From Chloroflexota bacterium (GTDB taxonomy: Bacteria > Chloroflexota > Anaerolineae > UBA3071): DNA of 27,012 bases. Both the position numbers and the translations under genes were made by a program. The notes under the pieces were generated by a model, which was not told the DNA's origin, did no database searches, and was given only the letters and a program-made list of their open reading frames with translations. The DNA lies in assembly GCA_014383605.1 (NCBI GenBank), contig JACNHM010000298.1, positions 1 through 27,012 of the forward strand, read 5' to 3'. Shown here in pieces: positions 7,226 through 15,126 of the stretch (within the stretch, counting starts at the first letter, position 1; every line of letters starts with the position of its first letter).

Positions 7226-7657
7226 ATGAGCCGGGTCTTCCTCGACGCCAGCGTTCTGTTCGCCGCCAGCTATTCCCAGACCGGGTCATCGCGTGATCTG
7301 CTGCGGGAGGCCATTCGGGGCAATGTCAAGATCGTCTTGAGCGAACATGTCCTCAAGGAGACCAGGAGGAACCTTGCCCAGAAAGCACCTGAGGCGCTGT
7401 CAGCCTTCCACGAGCTTCTGACCGCGATCAAGCCGCAAATCGTTCGGAAGCCGTCTTTAGAGGAACTGAAGCGCGCAGCAGCGTACATCCACCTCAAAGA
7501 TGCCCCTGTTGTTGCGGCGGCGGTCAAGGCGAAAGTGGACTGTCTCGTGACCTGGGATCGCAAGCATTTCATCGACGATCCGAGGGTAGCACAGAAGTCC
7601 GGTCTGGCGATCATCACTCCGGATGAGTTGATGGCTACCATCAAGCGAAGAGAGTGA
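7226..7657 (+). CDS. PIN-domain RNase toxin (VapC-like)
   Basis: The protein is 143 residues. The PIN acidic residues are visible: D7 in VFLDASVLFAA, E40/E45 in LSEHVLKETRRNL, D92 in LKDAPVVAAAV, and D111 in LVTWDRKHF. PIN nucleases use these to bind Mg2+ or Mn2+ and cut RNA, often tRNA or rRNA in VapC toxins. The DAPV-(x)AAA and VTWD-x-K-H/F signature is typical of the PIN family found with AbrB-type antitoxins. It starts five bases after the antitoxin stop with a CAGGG ribosome site. It is upstream of and on the same strand as the restriction operon, but is separated from it by 424 bases and a terminator-like hairpin. Confidence 0.9.
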   Translation: MSRVFLDASVLFAASYSQTGSSRDLLREAIRGNVKIVLSEHVLKETRRNLAQKAPEALSAFHELLTAIKPQIVRKPSLEELKRAAAYIHLKDAPVVAAAVKAKVDCLVTWDRKHFIDDPRVAQKSGLAIITPDELMATIKRRE

Positions 7658-7744
7658 TCTTCGTTCAGCTGGGAGATATTGTGATCTGACATCCCCGGGA
7701 GTCTTCGAGGGCGAAGTGTTGCCTCCTGGTGTTCAGTAGCTTGG

Positions 7745-7858
7745 CAATGTCACATTTCGCTCGTAGTCAGGCACGCAGCGGAGCGGAGTGCCGTCGCCAG
7801 GACGCTACTCCGCTGCGCTACGTAGCTCACTACCAACGTTTCGCCGAATGTGACATTG
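7745..7858. repeat. 114-bp nested inverted repeat
   Basis: The outer arms are CAATGTCACATT (7745-7756) and AATGTGACATTG (7847-7858), a perfect 12-bp match. Nested inside are CGCAGCGGAG (7774-7783) and CTCCGCTGCG (7808-7817), a perfect 10-bp match. It could fold into a long branched hairpin or be a small MITE-like element. Although a plus-strand frame is open across it (7729-8085), the encoded sequence has no family signature, so I treat that frame as non-coding. Confidence 0.7.
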
Positions 7859-8003
7859 TCGAGGTAGGCAATAATATCAACACTGCCCTGCGGACAGTCG
7901 GGCACAGGGTTGGGCATTCCAGAGGAAAGCTACAGATGGGTGATAGCGGATTTCAGGGGTTCATCAGGTCCTCATCTGGAAAGAGCAACGGCAGAAAGAG
8001 ACA

Positions 8004-8050
8004 AAGCCGCTATGGGCGCGCTACCGCGGGCCTATGGCGGCTTCTTATTT
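8004..8050 (+). terminator. Terminator-like hairpin just upstream of radC
   Basis: AAGCCGCTATGGGC (8004-8017) pairs over all 14 positions with GCCTATGGCGGCTT (8030-8043), with two G-T wobbles. The 12-base loop can pair a little further. CTTATTTTCT follows, a T-rich tail. This is the form of an intrinsic terminator. It ends about 38 bases before the radC start, with no convincing promoter in between. It may terminate toxin-operon transcription or act as an attenuator of the defence operon. Confidence 0.65.
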
Positions 8051-8081
8051 TCTGCTATCTGACAGGCCGAGATAAAGTACC

Positions 8082-8759
8082 ATGAGCGAGGCACACTACC
8101 ACGGGCACCGCGAGCGCATACGGCAGCGTTTTCTCGAGCAGGGGTTGGTCGGATTCCAGGACTATGAGGCACTGGAACTGCTGCTGTTGTTCGTAGCACG
8201 CCAGAAGGACATGAAGCCTGTGGCCAAAGCCCTCATGACGCGCTTTGGCTCCTTCAAGGATGTCCTGGATGCTTCGAGTGAGGAACTGGAGACCATTGAG
8301 GGGGCAGGTCCGGCAGCCGTCACGCTGATCCACTTCGTCAAGCAGGCAGCCGCTCGCTATCTGCAACAGACGAGCCAGGCCCGTTTCTCACCCGACAGCC
8401 CTGAGGCCTTGATTGAGTACTGCATTGTCGGAATGGGTGCCGAGCGGAATGAGAAGTTCCGAGTGATTTGCCTGGACAGCAGCTTCGCTATCGTGGATGA
8501 AAGGGACGTTGCTGAGGGCACTGTAGATCAGGCCACCGTATATCCCCGCAAGGTCGTGGAGATCGCGCTGGCGGCGAAGGCAACGACCCTCGTGTTCGTT
8601 CACAATCACCCCGCCGGAAACGTGGAGCCCTCGGATTTCGACAAGACCCTCACCAGGGGGCTGGTTTTGGCAGCGAAGACGGTGAACGTCTCTGTCTACG
8701 ACCACATCATTGTATCTCGCGACACGTACTTCAGCTTTCGGGAGAAGGGCCTGCTGTGA
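8082..8759 (+). CDS. radC: RadC family JAB/MPN+ protein
   Basis: The protein is 225 residues, the usual RadC length. Residues 1-90 hold a helix-hairpin-helix region (RIRQRFLEQG, ALMTRFGSFKDVL, ELETIEGAGPAAVTLI). Residues 100-225 form the JAB/MPN+ metalloprotease-like domain with HNHPAGNVEPSDFD, so H174, H176 and D187 fit the HxHP-x-G-x-x-x-P-S-x-x-D zinc motif. RadC was once linked to DNA repair, but its biochemical role is unsettled. It is often found on mobile elements and next to defence genes. The stop overlaps the start of the helicase gene by four bases, so the two are translationally coupled, and this is the first gene of the operon. The assignment is firm and the function is inferred. 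Confidence 0.93.
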   Translation: MSEAHYHGHRERIRQRFLEQGLVGFQDYEALELLLLFVARQKDMKPVAKALMTRFGSFKDVLDASSEELETIEGAGPAAVTLIHFVKQAAARYLQQTSQARFSPDSPEALIEYCIVGMGAERNEKFRVICLDSSFAIVDERDVAEGTVDQATVYPRKVVEIALAAKATTLVFVHNHPAGNVEPSDFDKTLTRGLVLAAKTVNVSVYDHIIVSRDTYFSFREKGLL

Positions 8760-11641
8760 GCTCTGGAATACATCCCGCGATCGCCAGGCATTATGACTTT
8801 CTGAACGACGCTCAGCGCGAAGCTGTGGCCCGAAGCGATGGCCCGCTGCTGATCATCGCTGGGCCGGGATCGGGCAAGACGCTGGTGCTGGTGGTACGCA
8901 CGCTGAACGTCCTGCTCCAGGGCAAGGCTCAACCCCAAGAGATCGTGCTTTGCACATTCACCGAGAAGGCAGCCTTTGAACTGCGCGACCGGGTTGCTCA
9001 GGCGGCCCGAACACTGGGGTACACGGGTGATCTCTCGCAGCTTCAGGTTGGCACGATCCACAGCATCTGCAACAGGCATCTCAGTCGCTTTCGCCACCAT
9101 ACCCAACTCGGCACGGGCTACGAGGTGCTGGATGAGCTCACACAACCCCTTTTCCTATTCGAGAACTTCGAGGCGATCGTGGGCGAGTCGAATGAGGAGG
9201 GCAAGTATCTGGGGAAATGGTCTACGCGCTGGACAGCGATCAAGGGGGTAACCGACTTCTTCAACAAGATCACCGAGGAATTGGTGGACGCCAATGCCCT
9301 TGTGTCCAGCGGCAATGAATTCCTCCAACAGCTTGGCGCAGCCTATCTGCGGTATGAAGAGGCCATGCGTGAGCGTGATCGGCTGGACTTTGCCCATCAG
9401 CAGAAAGCCTTCTATGATCTGCTGAGCAATCCTGAGATCGGCGGACAGGTGCAGGCGGAAGTCCACTACGTGATGGTGGACGAGTACCAGGACACGAACT
9501 ACATCCAGGAGCAGTTGCTGTTGAGACTGGCCCAGCCGCAGAACAACCTCTGTGTCGTTGGCGATGACGACCAGAGCCTGTACCGGTTCAGGGGGGCGAC
9601 GGTCCGCAATATCCTGGAGTTCGGCAGGCATTTTAGCCCCTGCCCCCAGGTCCGCCTGACGGTGAACTACCGTTCCCACGAACGGATCATCGCGGCCTAC
9701 AACCGTTTCATGGACGGCTGCGATTGGTCGAACCCTCATTCGCCTTTCGACTTCCGCTACGCCAAGACCATCGAACCAAACGAGGATGACGACCACCCCG
9801 ATTACCCGGCAGTGTTCTCCATTTGGGGCGCGAAGGGGAACGATGAGGCCAATCGGGTTGCGCACCTGGTGCGATTCCTCAAGAAAAGCGAGGTTATCGA
9901 GGACTACAACCAGGTGGCGCTGTTGCTGCACAGTGTGCGCGCCATACACTCCGGTGCCTACATGGAGGCCTTGGAACAGCATGGCGTGAAGGTGTTTGCG
10001 CCGCGCGCCCGCACGTACTTCGACAACGAGGAAGTACGCCTGATGGTAGGCTGCTTTGCCGTGCTGCTGGGCTGGTACGGTGACAATCGCGGCAATCTGA
10101 GTGGTTATGCACTTCGCGATTTGGCCGACTACGTGGATGCCTGTCTGACCGACGTGGCCCGCGCTGGCGTGGTGGCAGACCACCCTCTGGCCAGGATGTT
10201 GCAGCGGCGGGTTGCTGAGATCGAAAGCTTGGGGGAAGGCGAGGCCCTGAACCGGCACCTGGCCGATTACCTTTACCAGTTCATCGCCTATGAGCCCTTC
10301 GCAAGCATGATGGGCAACGAGAACCGTGCCCGCAGTCTGGCTATCTTCAGCCAACTAATGGCCATTTTTCAGCACTACTACCATTACACCGTGATTACCC
10401 ACCGCAACCGGGGTCTCATCCGCCTGCATTTCTTCAACAGCTTTCTGCGCTTCCTATACGTAGGTGGTATCAACGAGTACGAGGACCCGGACCGTCCCTT
10501 CCCCTCCGGACACGTCCAGGTGATGACCATCCACCAGAGCAAGGGCCTGGAGTTTCCGGTGGTGATCGTGGGCTCTTTGGCGGCAAACATATCCTCGTCG
10601 AAGCAGGTGGACCGGCTGGTAGGGCCGTTCTACCATCGTGAGCCTTTTGAGCCGGAGAGGCGTATCACCGAGTTCGACCGCATGCGGCTACATTACGTGG
10701 CCTTTTCCCGGGCCGAGAAGGTCCTGGTGCTGACCAGCACGGAAACACCTAAGAAGCACTTCAACCCGATCTGGCAGGGACTACGCCAGTGGCCCTATGT
10801 GCAGAAGGAACTGTTGGCTGCGCAGTACTTTGAACTGAAAGAACGGGTGCCCGTCAAGAAGACGTTTTCGTTCACCAATCACCTCAAGGTCTACGAGACC
10901 TGCCCGCGCCAGTACCAGTTCTTCCGCGAGTACGAGTTTGCACCTTCTCGCTCGGCCGAGATCTTCTTCGGAGCTCTGGTTCACCAGACCATTGAGGACA
11001 TCCATCGGTGGGTGCTAGAGGGCCAGGCCATGCGGTTGATCCAGGCGGCCATCCCCGGCCTGTTCGAGGGCAACTTCCGGGGGCTGGTGAACGCCGGCTA
11101 CCGCCCCATTGACGAGGCCCAGCGGGCCATCGCCTACCGACAGGTGATCAACTACTTCAAGCAGAACCAGGACCGCATGGACCACATCATCGAGATCGAG
11201 GTGGACGTCTCGGTGGAGAAGGACGAGTACATCCTGACGGGCAAGATTGACCTGCTGCTGGGTGAGGACAAGAAGCTGGAGCTATTGGATTTCAAGTCGC
11301 AGCCCCGCCCGCAGGCAGACGATGCCCGTCTGGAGGGCTACTATCGGCAGCTCCTGATCTACGCCCATATCCTGGAGCGACGCTACGACCGGCACCCGGA
11401 ACGCCTGTACCTCTACTGGACGGGTGAGGAGCGGCGGGAGGATGCGCTGATGTGCTTCCCCTACGAGCCGGAGCGGGTAGCCGAGGCCAGCTCTCATTTC
11501 GACTGGGTGGTGGCCCAGATACTGGCCGAGGATTTCGCCGTGCGGCAGGCGCCGGAGGCGCGGGTGTGCGGGGAGTGTGACTTTCGTACGTACTGTGCGA
11601 GGGAAGGGACGATCAAGCGGAAGAGAGGTGAAAACAGATGA
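8756..11641 (+). CDS. UvrD/PcrA-like helicase fused to a Fe-S PD-(D/E)XK nuclease
   Basis: The protein is 961 residues, starting at GTG 8756. Residues 1-690 are a superfamily 1 helicase: Q-motif LNDAQREAV, Walker A AGPGSGKT (36-42), VGTIHSICNRHL, DEYQDT (D242) with GDDDQSLYRFRGA, VNYRSHERI, and VMTIHQSKGLEFPVV with HYVAFSRAEKVLV. Residues 710-950 are a RecB-type nuclease like AddB/AdnA or Cas4. C716 (YETCPRQYQFF) pairs with C938, C941 and C947 (VCGECDFRTYC) to bind a 4Fe-4S cluster. The nuclease acidic residues lie in GKIDLLL (near 832) and LLDFKSQ (D845, K847). Such enzymes unwind and cut DNA ends in the cytosol. It overlaps radC upstream and the AlbA_2 gene downstream by four bases each. 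Coupling to restriction genes suggests processing of cut phage DNA, which is inference. Confidence 0.93.
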   Translation: MSSGIHPAIARHYDFLNDAQREAVARSDGPLLIIAGPGSGKTLVLVVRTLNVLLQGKAQPQEIVLCTFTEKAAFELRDRVAQAARTLGYTGDLSQLQVGTIHSICNRHLSRFRHHTQLGTGYEVLDELTQPLFLFENFEAIVGESNEEGKYLGKWSTRWTAIKGVTDFFNKITEELVDANALVSSGNEFLQQLGAAYLRYEEAMRERDRLDFAHQQKAFYDLLSNPEIGGQVQAEVHYVMVDEYQDTNYIQEQLLLRLAQPQNNLCVVGDDDQSLYRFRGATVRNILEFGRHFSPCPQVRLTVNYRSHERIIAAYNRFMDGCDWSNPHSPFDFRYAKTIEPNEDDDHPDYPAVFSIWGAKGNDEANRVAHLVRFLKKSEVIEDYNQVALLLHSVRAIHSGAYMEALEQHGVKVFAPRARTYFDNEEVRLMVGCFAVLLGWYGDNRGNLSGYALRDLADYVDACLTDVARAGVVADHPLARMLQRRVAEIESLGEGEALNRHLADYLYQFIAYEPFASMMGNENRARSLAIFSQLMAIFQHYYHYTVITHRNRGLIRLHFFNSFLRFLYVGGINEYEDPDRPFPSGHVQVMTIHQSKGLEFPVVIVGSLAANISSSKQVDRLVGPFYHREPFEPERRITEFDRMRLHYVAFSRAEKVLVLTSTETPKKHFNPIWQGLRQWPYVQKELLAAQYFELKERVPVKKTFSFTNHLKVYETCPRQYQFFREYEFAPSRSAEIFFGALVHQTIEDIHRWVLEGQAMRLIQAAIPGLFEGNFRGLVNAGYRPIDEAQRAIAYRQVINYFKQNQDRMDHIIEIEVDVSVEKDEYILTGKIDLLLGEDKKLELLDFKSQPRPQADDARLEGYYRQLLIYAHILERRYDRHPERLYLYWTGEERREDALMCFPYEPERVAEASSHFDWVVAQILAEDFAVRQAPEARVCGECDFRTYCAREGTIKRKRGENR

Positions 11642-13077
11642 CGATTTTTGAGGAGCCTGCCGTTGAGCGTATTGTGGAAAGCGATGAGGGCCAGTTGCTC
11701 GACTTCAAGAGCGCCCGCATCCATCCCCGGGACCTGGCCAATATCCTCATCGCTTTCGCCAACGCCGACGGGGGTCTGGTTGTCATTGGGATCGAAAACG
11801 ACAGGCAGATCACAGGCACCCGACGGCATGCCGACAATGTCCAGAATCTGCTGAGGACAGCCTTCGACTATTGCGAACCAGCGGTCAAAGTGGAAACCCG
11901 ATACCTGGACTGCCACAACGAGCGAGGGAAGCCTGATCAGGTCCTACTGATGCAGGTAGCGCGCTCTAGCACCGTGCACAACAACACCCGCAAGACCGTC
12001 TACTTGCGCGTTGGCGACCAGAACCGGCGGCTGGGGGTGCAGGAAGTCCTGCAACTGGCCTATGACAAGGGGCAGGCCAACTACGAGTCTGAACTGGCGA
12101 GAGGTGCGAGCTACAACGACCTGGACGAGGACCTGCTGAAGCGCTACGCCCAGATGATCGAAGCCAGGGGGGATCCACGAGACCTGCTGGCTGCCCGGGA
12201 GTTGGCGCAACGGGACGGTGATGAGTTGGGCATCAACCTGGCTGGCGTGCTTCTCTTTGGCCGCAAGCCGGACCACTGGCACCCTCGCCCAGGCATCCGT
12301 TTCCTGCGCTATGAAGGCACCGAGGCCCTGACCGGCGCTGCTATGAACATCGTCAAGGACCGTACCATTGAGCAACCGTTGCCCAGGCTGCTGGACGAAA
12401 CCTTCGCTCTGGTGGGGACGCTGATCCGTGAGTTCTCCCGTTTTGGCCCTGGTGGCAAGTTCGTGGTCACGCCAGAATATCCGGAGTTCGTGTGGCAAGA
12501 AGGGATCACCAATGCCGTGGCCCACCGGGCCTACAACATCACGGGACGGCCAGTGGAAGTGTTGATGTTCGACGACCGCCTGGAGATCATCAGCCCTGGC
12601 CCTTTCCCTGGCACCGTCAGTGCTGAGACAATCCGTCACGATCACTTCTCCCGCAACCCGCGCATCGCCCGAGTACTGGCCGAGATGCGTTACATCAAAG
12701 ACATCGGCGAGGGGGTGGACCGCATGTATGACGAGATGGACGCAGCGGGATTGCCGCCGCCGGAGTGGATCGAGGAGCCGGCCGCCGTGCGGCTGATCCT
12801 GCGCAACGGCATCGAGCAGAGGCGACTGGCCACTCCCGAAGAGGTGCGGGCTCGTGCGATGGCGGAACTCAACGACCGGCAGCGACGGGCGATCGAATAC
12901 CTGCAAGAGCGAGGACGAATCACCAATCGAGAATACCGCGCGCTTTGCGACGTGTCGGACTTTACTGCCCGAGCTGACTTGAATGACCTGATTGAGCGAG
13001 GTTTGGTGATTGGAGAGGGTCGTGGCCGAGGCAGGCGCTATCGGCTGGCGAGCGACTGGTACCCTTATCTGAGATAG
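11638..13077 (+). CDS. AlbA_2 (Schlafen-like) ATPase, first copy
   Basis: The protein is 479 residues. The N-terminal AlbA_2 domain (about 10-130) shows LLDFKSA (D22, K24) and ILIAFANADGGLVVIGIEND; this fold is shared with Schlafen proteins and binds nucleic acid. The middle part is an HATPase_c_4-type region with the N-box QEGITNAVAHRAY (288-300) and DIGEGVDRMYDEM (near 355). The last 70 residues are a winged helix (RQRRAIEYLQERGRITNREY) followed by a basic tail, GRGRGRRYRL. These COG2865-type proteins are usually called transcriptional regulators, though several sit in defence loci. It overlaps the helicase gene by four bases (ATGA), and 48 bases separate it from mod. It may sense DNA or regulate the operon. 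The function is unproven. Confidence 0.9.
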   Translation: MTIFEEPAVERIVESDEGQLLDFKSARIHPRDLANILIAFANADGGLVVIGIENDRQITGTRRHADNVQNLLRTAFDYCEPAVKVETRYLDCHNERGKPDQVLLMQVARSSTVHNNTRKTVYLRVGDQNRRLGVQEVLQLAYDKGQANYESELARGASYNDLDEDLLKRYAQMIEARGDPRDLLAARELAQRDGDELGINLAGVLLFGRKPDHWHPRPGIRFLRYEGTEALTGAAMNIVKDRTIEQPLPRLLDETFALVGTLIREFSRFGPGGKFVVTPEYPEFVWQEGITNAVAHRAYNITGRPVEVLMFDDRLEIISPGPFPGTVSAETIRHDHFSRNPRIARVLAEMRYIKDIGEGVDRMYDEMDAAGLPPPEWIEEPAAVRLILRNGIEQRRLATPEEVRARAMAELNDRQRRAIEYLQERGRITNREYRALCDVSDFTARADLNDLIERGLVIGEGRGRGRRYRLASDWYPYLR

Positions 13078-13102
13078 CTACCTCTGGCAAATCTCTGGAT
13101 TA

Positions 13103-13118
13103 TCTCTGAAAAGAGAGG
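13103..13118 (+). promoter_or_regulatory. Ribosome site of mod with an overlapping small hairpin
   Basis: TCTCT (13103-13107), loop GAAA and AGAGA (13112-13116) form a 5-bp stem with a GNRA-type tetraloop. Its 3' arm overlaps the likely Shine-Dalgarno AGAGAGG (13112-13118), seven bases before ATG 13126. It lies in the only non-overlapping junction of the operon and could lower mod translation. The stem is short, so this is tentative. Confidence 0.35.
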
Positions 13119-13125
13119 AAAATAA

Positions 13126-15126
13126 ATGCCCAAAATCGACATCACCCGCACCGAACTCGTCTGGCCCGGCAAGTACGACGAGGAGGGCAACCTGGTCCCC
13201 GTAGAGCGGGTCAACTTACCCTTCCAGGTCATCGAGACCGTCAACGAGACCCGCGCCACCCGCGAGGCCAAGACGCCCCAGCTCACCTTCTTCGACTACT
13301 GGCAGCCCCAGGAGGGCGACACCTTCGAGGAGGGCTGGAAGAACAAGCTGATTTGGGGCGACAACAAGTACGTCATGTCCTCGTTGCTGGCCCAGGGCTT
13401 CGCCGGCAAGATAGACTTGATTTACATCGACCCCCCATTTGCTATTGGGGCCGACTTCTCCTGCACAGTTGAAGTTGGAGACACGGAGGTCACAAAAACC
13501 CAGTCAGCTATCGAAGAAAAGGCATATCGAGATACTTGGGGCAGCGGTAACGACTCGTTTTTGCACATGCTCTACGAACGACTGCAGTTGATGCGAGATT
13601 TGTTGTCTGATAGAGGTTTGCTGTTCCTGCACGTTGGCCAAAACATATCAGGCCATATTCGGGTAATGTTAGATGAAATATTTGGGCCAGGGAACTTCAG
13701 GAATCAAGTCATCTGGAAACGAACATTTGCTCACGGAAACGTAGGTCAGGGCACAAAACACCTAGGCCCCTTGCACGACGTAATCTTCCTGTATGCTCGC
13801 AGCGAAGATCATATCTGGAATCAGGTGTTTACAGAGTATAGCAAAGACTACATACAAAAGTTCTACAAGTATCTTGACGAAGATGGCCGTAAATATCGCC
13901 TAATCTCGTGTACTGGCCCTGGAGGTGCCTCGAAGGGCAATCCCTTTTATGCGTTTCTGGGTATAAAAAGATATTGGCGTTACTCCCGAGAACGCATGCA
14001 AGAGATGTACGAGCGCGGCGAGATCGTACAGACCAAGCCCGGAGCTGTGCCCATGAGGAAGCGCTATCTTGATGAGATGCAGGGAGTGCCACTACAAGAT
14101 TTGTGGATGGATATCCCACCCGTTCAGGGTCAGGCGAAGGAATTCACCAGGTATCGAACGCAAAAGCCGGAGGCTCTGCTTCGGCGGATATTTGAAATTG
14201 GAACCAGTGAGGATAGTCTCGTTGCCGACTTCTTCTGCGGCTCCGGCACGACGCTGGCTGTAGCCGAAAAGCTGGGCCGGCGCTGGATTGGCTGCGACCT
14301 GGGCCGCTACGCCATCCACACTACCCGCAAACGCCTGCTGGACATCGAGGGCTGCAAGCCCTTCGAGATCCTCAACCTGGGCAAGTACGAGCGCCAGGTG
14401 TGGCAGGGGGTCACCTTCGGCGGCCAGAAGCGCCCCCAACAGATGCTCATCTTCGAGTACCTCAAGTTCATCCTCCAGCTCTACGGCGCTGAGCCGCTAG
14501 CCGGTATGGAACACCTGCACGGCAAGAAGGGCAGCGCCGTCGTTCACGTGGGCGCGGTGGACGCGCCGGTGACCATTGACGAGGTGCTCAACTGCCTGGA
14601 GGAGTGCCAGGCCGCCAAACAGAAAGAGCTCCACGTCCTGGGCTGGGAGTGGGAGATGGGGCTCAACGGCCTGATGACCGACGAGGCCAAAGCGCGAGGC
14701 ATCAAGCTGCTCATGCTCCACATCCCCCGCGAGGTCATGGAGCCCCAGGCCGTCGAAAAGGGCGACATCCGCTTCTTCGAGTTGGCCTACCTGGAGGCGG
14801 AAATCAAGCCCTCACGCAGGAAGCGCAGTTTCACCGTCACCCTGACCGACTTCGTCATCCCCAACACCGAGTTGATCCGCGAAGAGGTGCGGGAGAAGGT
14901 CAGGAAGTGGTCGGACTATGTGGACTACTGGGCCGTGGACTGGGATTTCCGTAACGATACCTTCATAAACCAGTGGACCAGCTACCGCACCCGCCGCGCC
15001 CGCTCTCTCCAACTCCAGACCGATCCCCACACCTACGACGAGCCGGGCACCTACAACATCCTGGTCAAGGTGATCGACATCTTCGGGATTGATACCTCGC
15101 AGTTGTTTACCGTGGAGGTGACATGA
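13126..15126 (+). CDS. Beta-class DNA methyltransferase, type III Mod-like
   Basis: The protein is 666 residues, close to type III Mod size. KLIWGDNKYVMSSLL and IDLIYIDPPF (D102-F105) are motif IV; VADFFCGSGTTLAVAEKLG (from about D368) is motif I, followed by RRWIGCDLGRYAI. Catalytic motif before SAM motif defines the beta class, so N6-adenine (or N4-cytosine) methylation is expected. The roughly 260 residues between them should hold the target-recognition domain. DPPF replaces the more common DPPY. Base composition drops there (about 37-42 % G+C in lines counted near 13621-13860, against about 63-68 % near 13261 and 14401). The last 60 residues, with TYDEPGTYNILVKVIDIFG, look like a PKD-type beta strand pair. 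The stop overlaps the next start by four bases. A Res gene follows two genes later. Confidence 0.92.
   Translation: MPKIDITRTELVWPGKYDEEGNLVPVERVNLPFQVIETVNETRATREAKTPQLTFFDYWQPQEGDTFEEGWKNKLIWGDNKYVMSSLLAQGFAGKIDLIYIDPPFAIGADFSCTVEVGDTEVTKTQSAIEEKAYRDTWGSGNDSFLHMLYERLQLMRDLLSDRGLLFLHVGQNISGHIRVMLDEIFGPGNFRNQVIWKRTFAHGNVGQGTKHLGPLHDVIFLYARSEDHIWNQVFTEYSKDYIQKFYKYLDEDGRKYRLISCTGPGGASKGNPFYAFLGIKRYWRYSRERMQEMYERGEIVQTKPGAVPMRKRYLDEMQGVPLQDLWMDIPPVQGQAKEFTRYRTQKPEALLRRIFEIGTSEDSLVADFFCGSGTTLAVAEKLGRRWIGCDLGRYAIHTTRKRLLDIEGCKPFEILNLGKYERQVWQGVTFGGQKRPQQMLIFEYLKFILQLYGAEPLAGMEHLHGKKGSAVVHVGAVDAPVTIDEVLNCLEECQAAKQKELHVLGWEWEMGLNGLMTDEAKARGIKLLMLHIPREVMEPQAVEKGDIRFFELAYLEAEIKPSRRKRSFTVTLTDFVIPNTELIREEVREKVRKWSDYVDYWAVDWDFRNDTFINQWTSYRTRRARSLQLQTDPHTYDEPGTYNILVKVIDIFGIDTSQLFTVEVT

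Noticed and set aside
7729..8085. A 118-codon plus-strand open frame upstream of radC
   Set aside because: It runs through the nested inverted repeat and the terminator-like hairpin, has no family signature and no ribosome site. Treated as non-coding.
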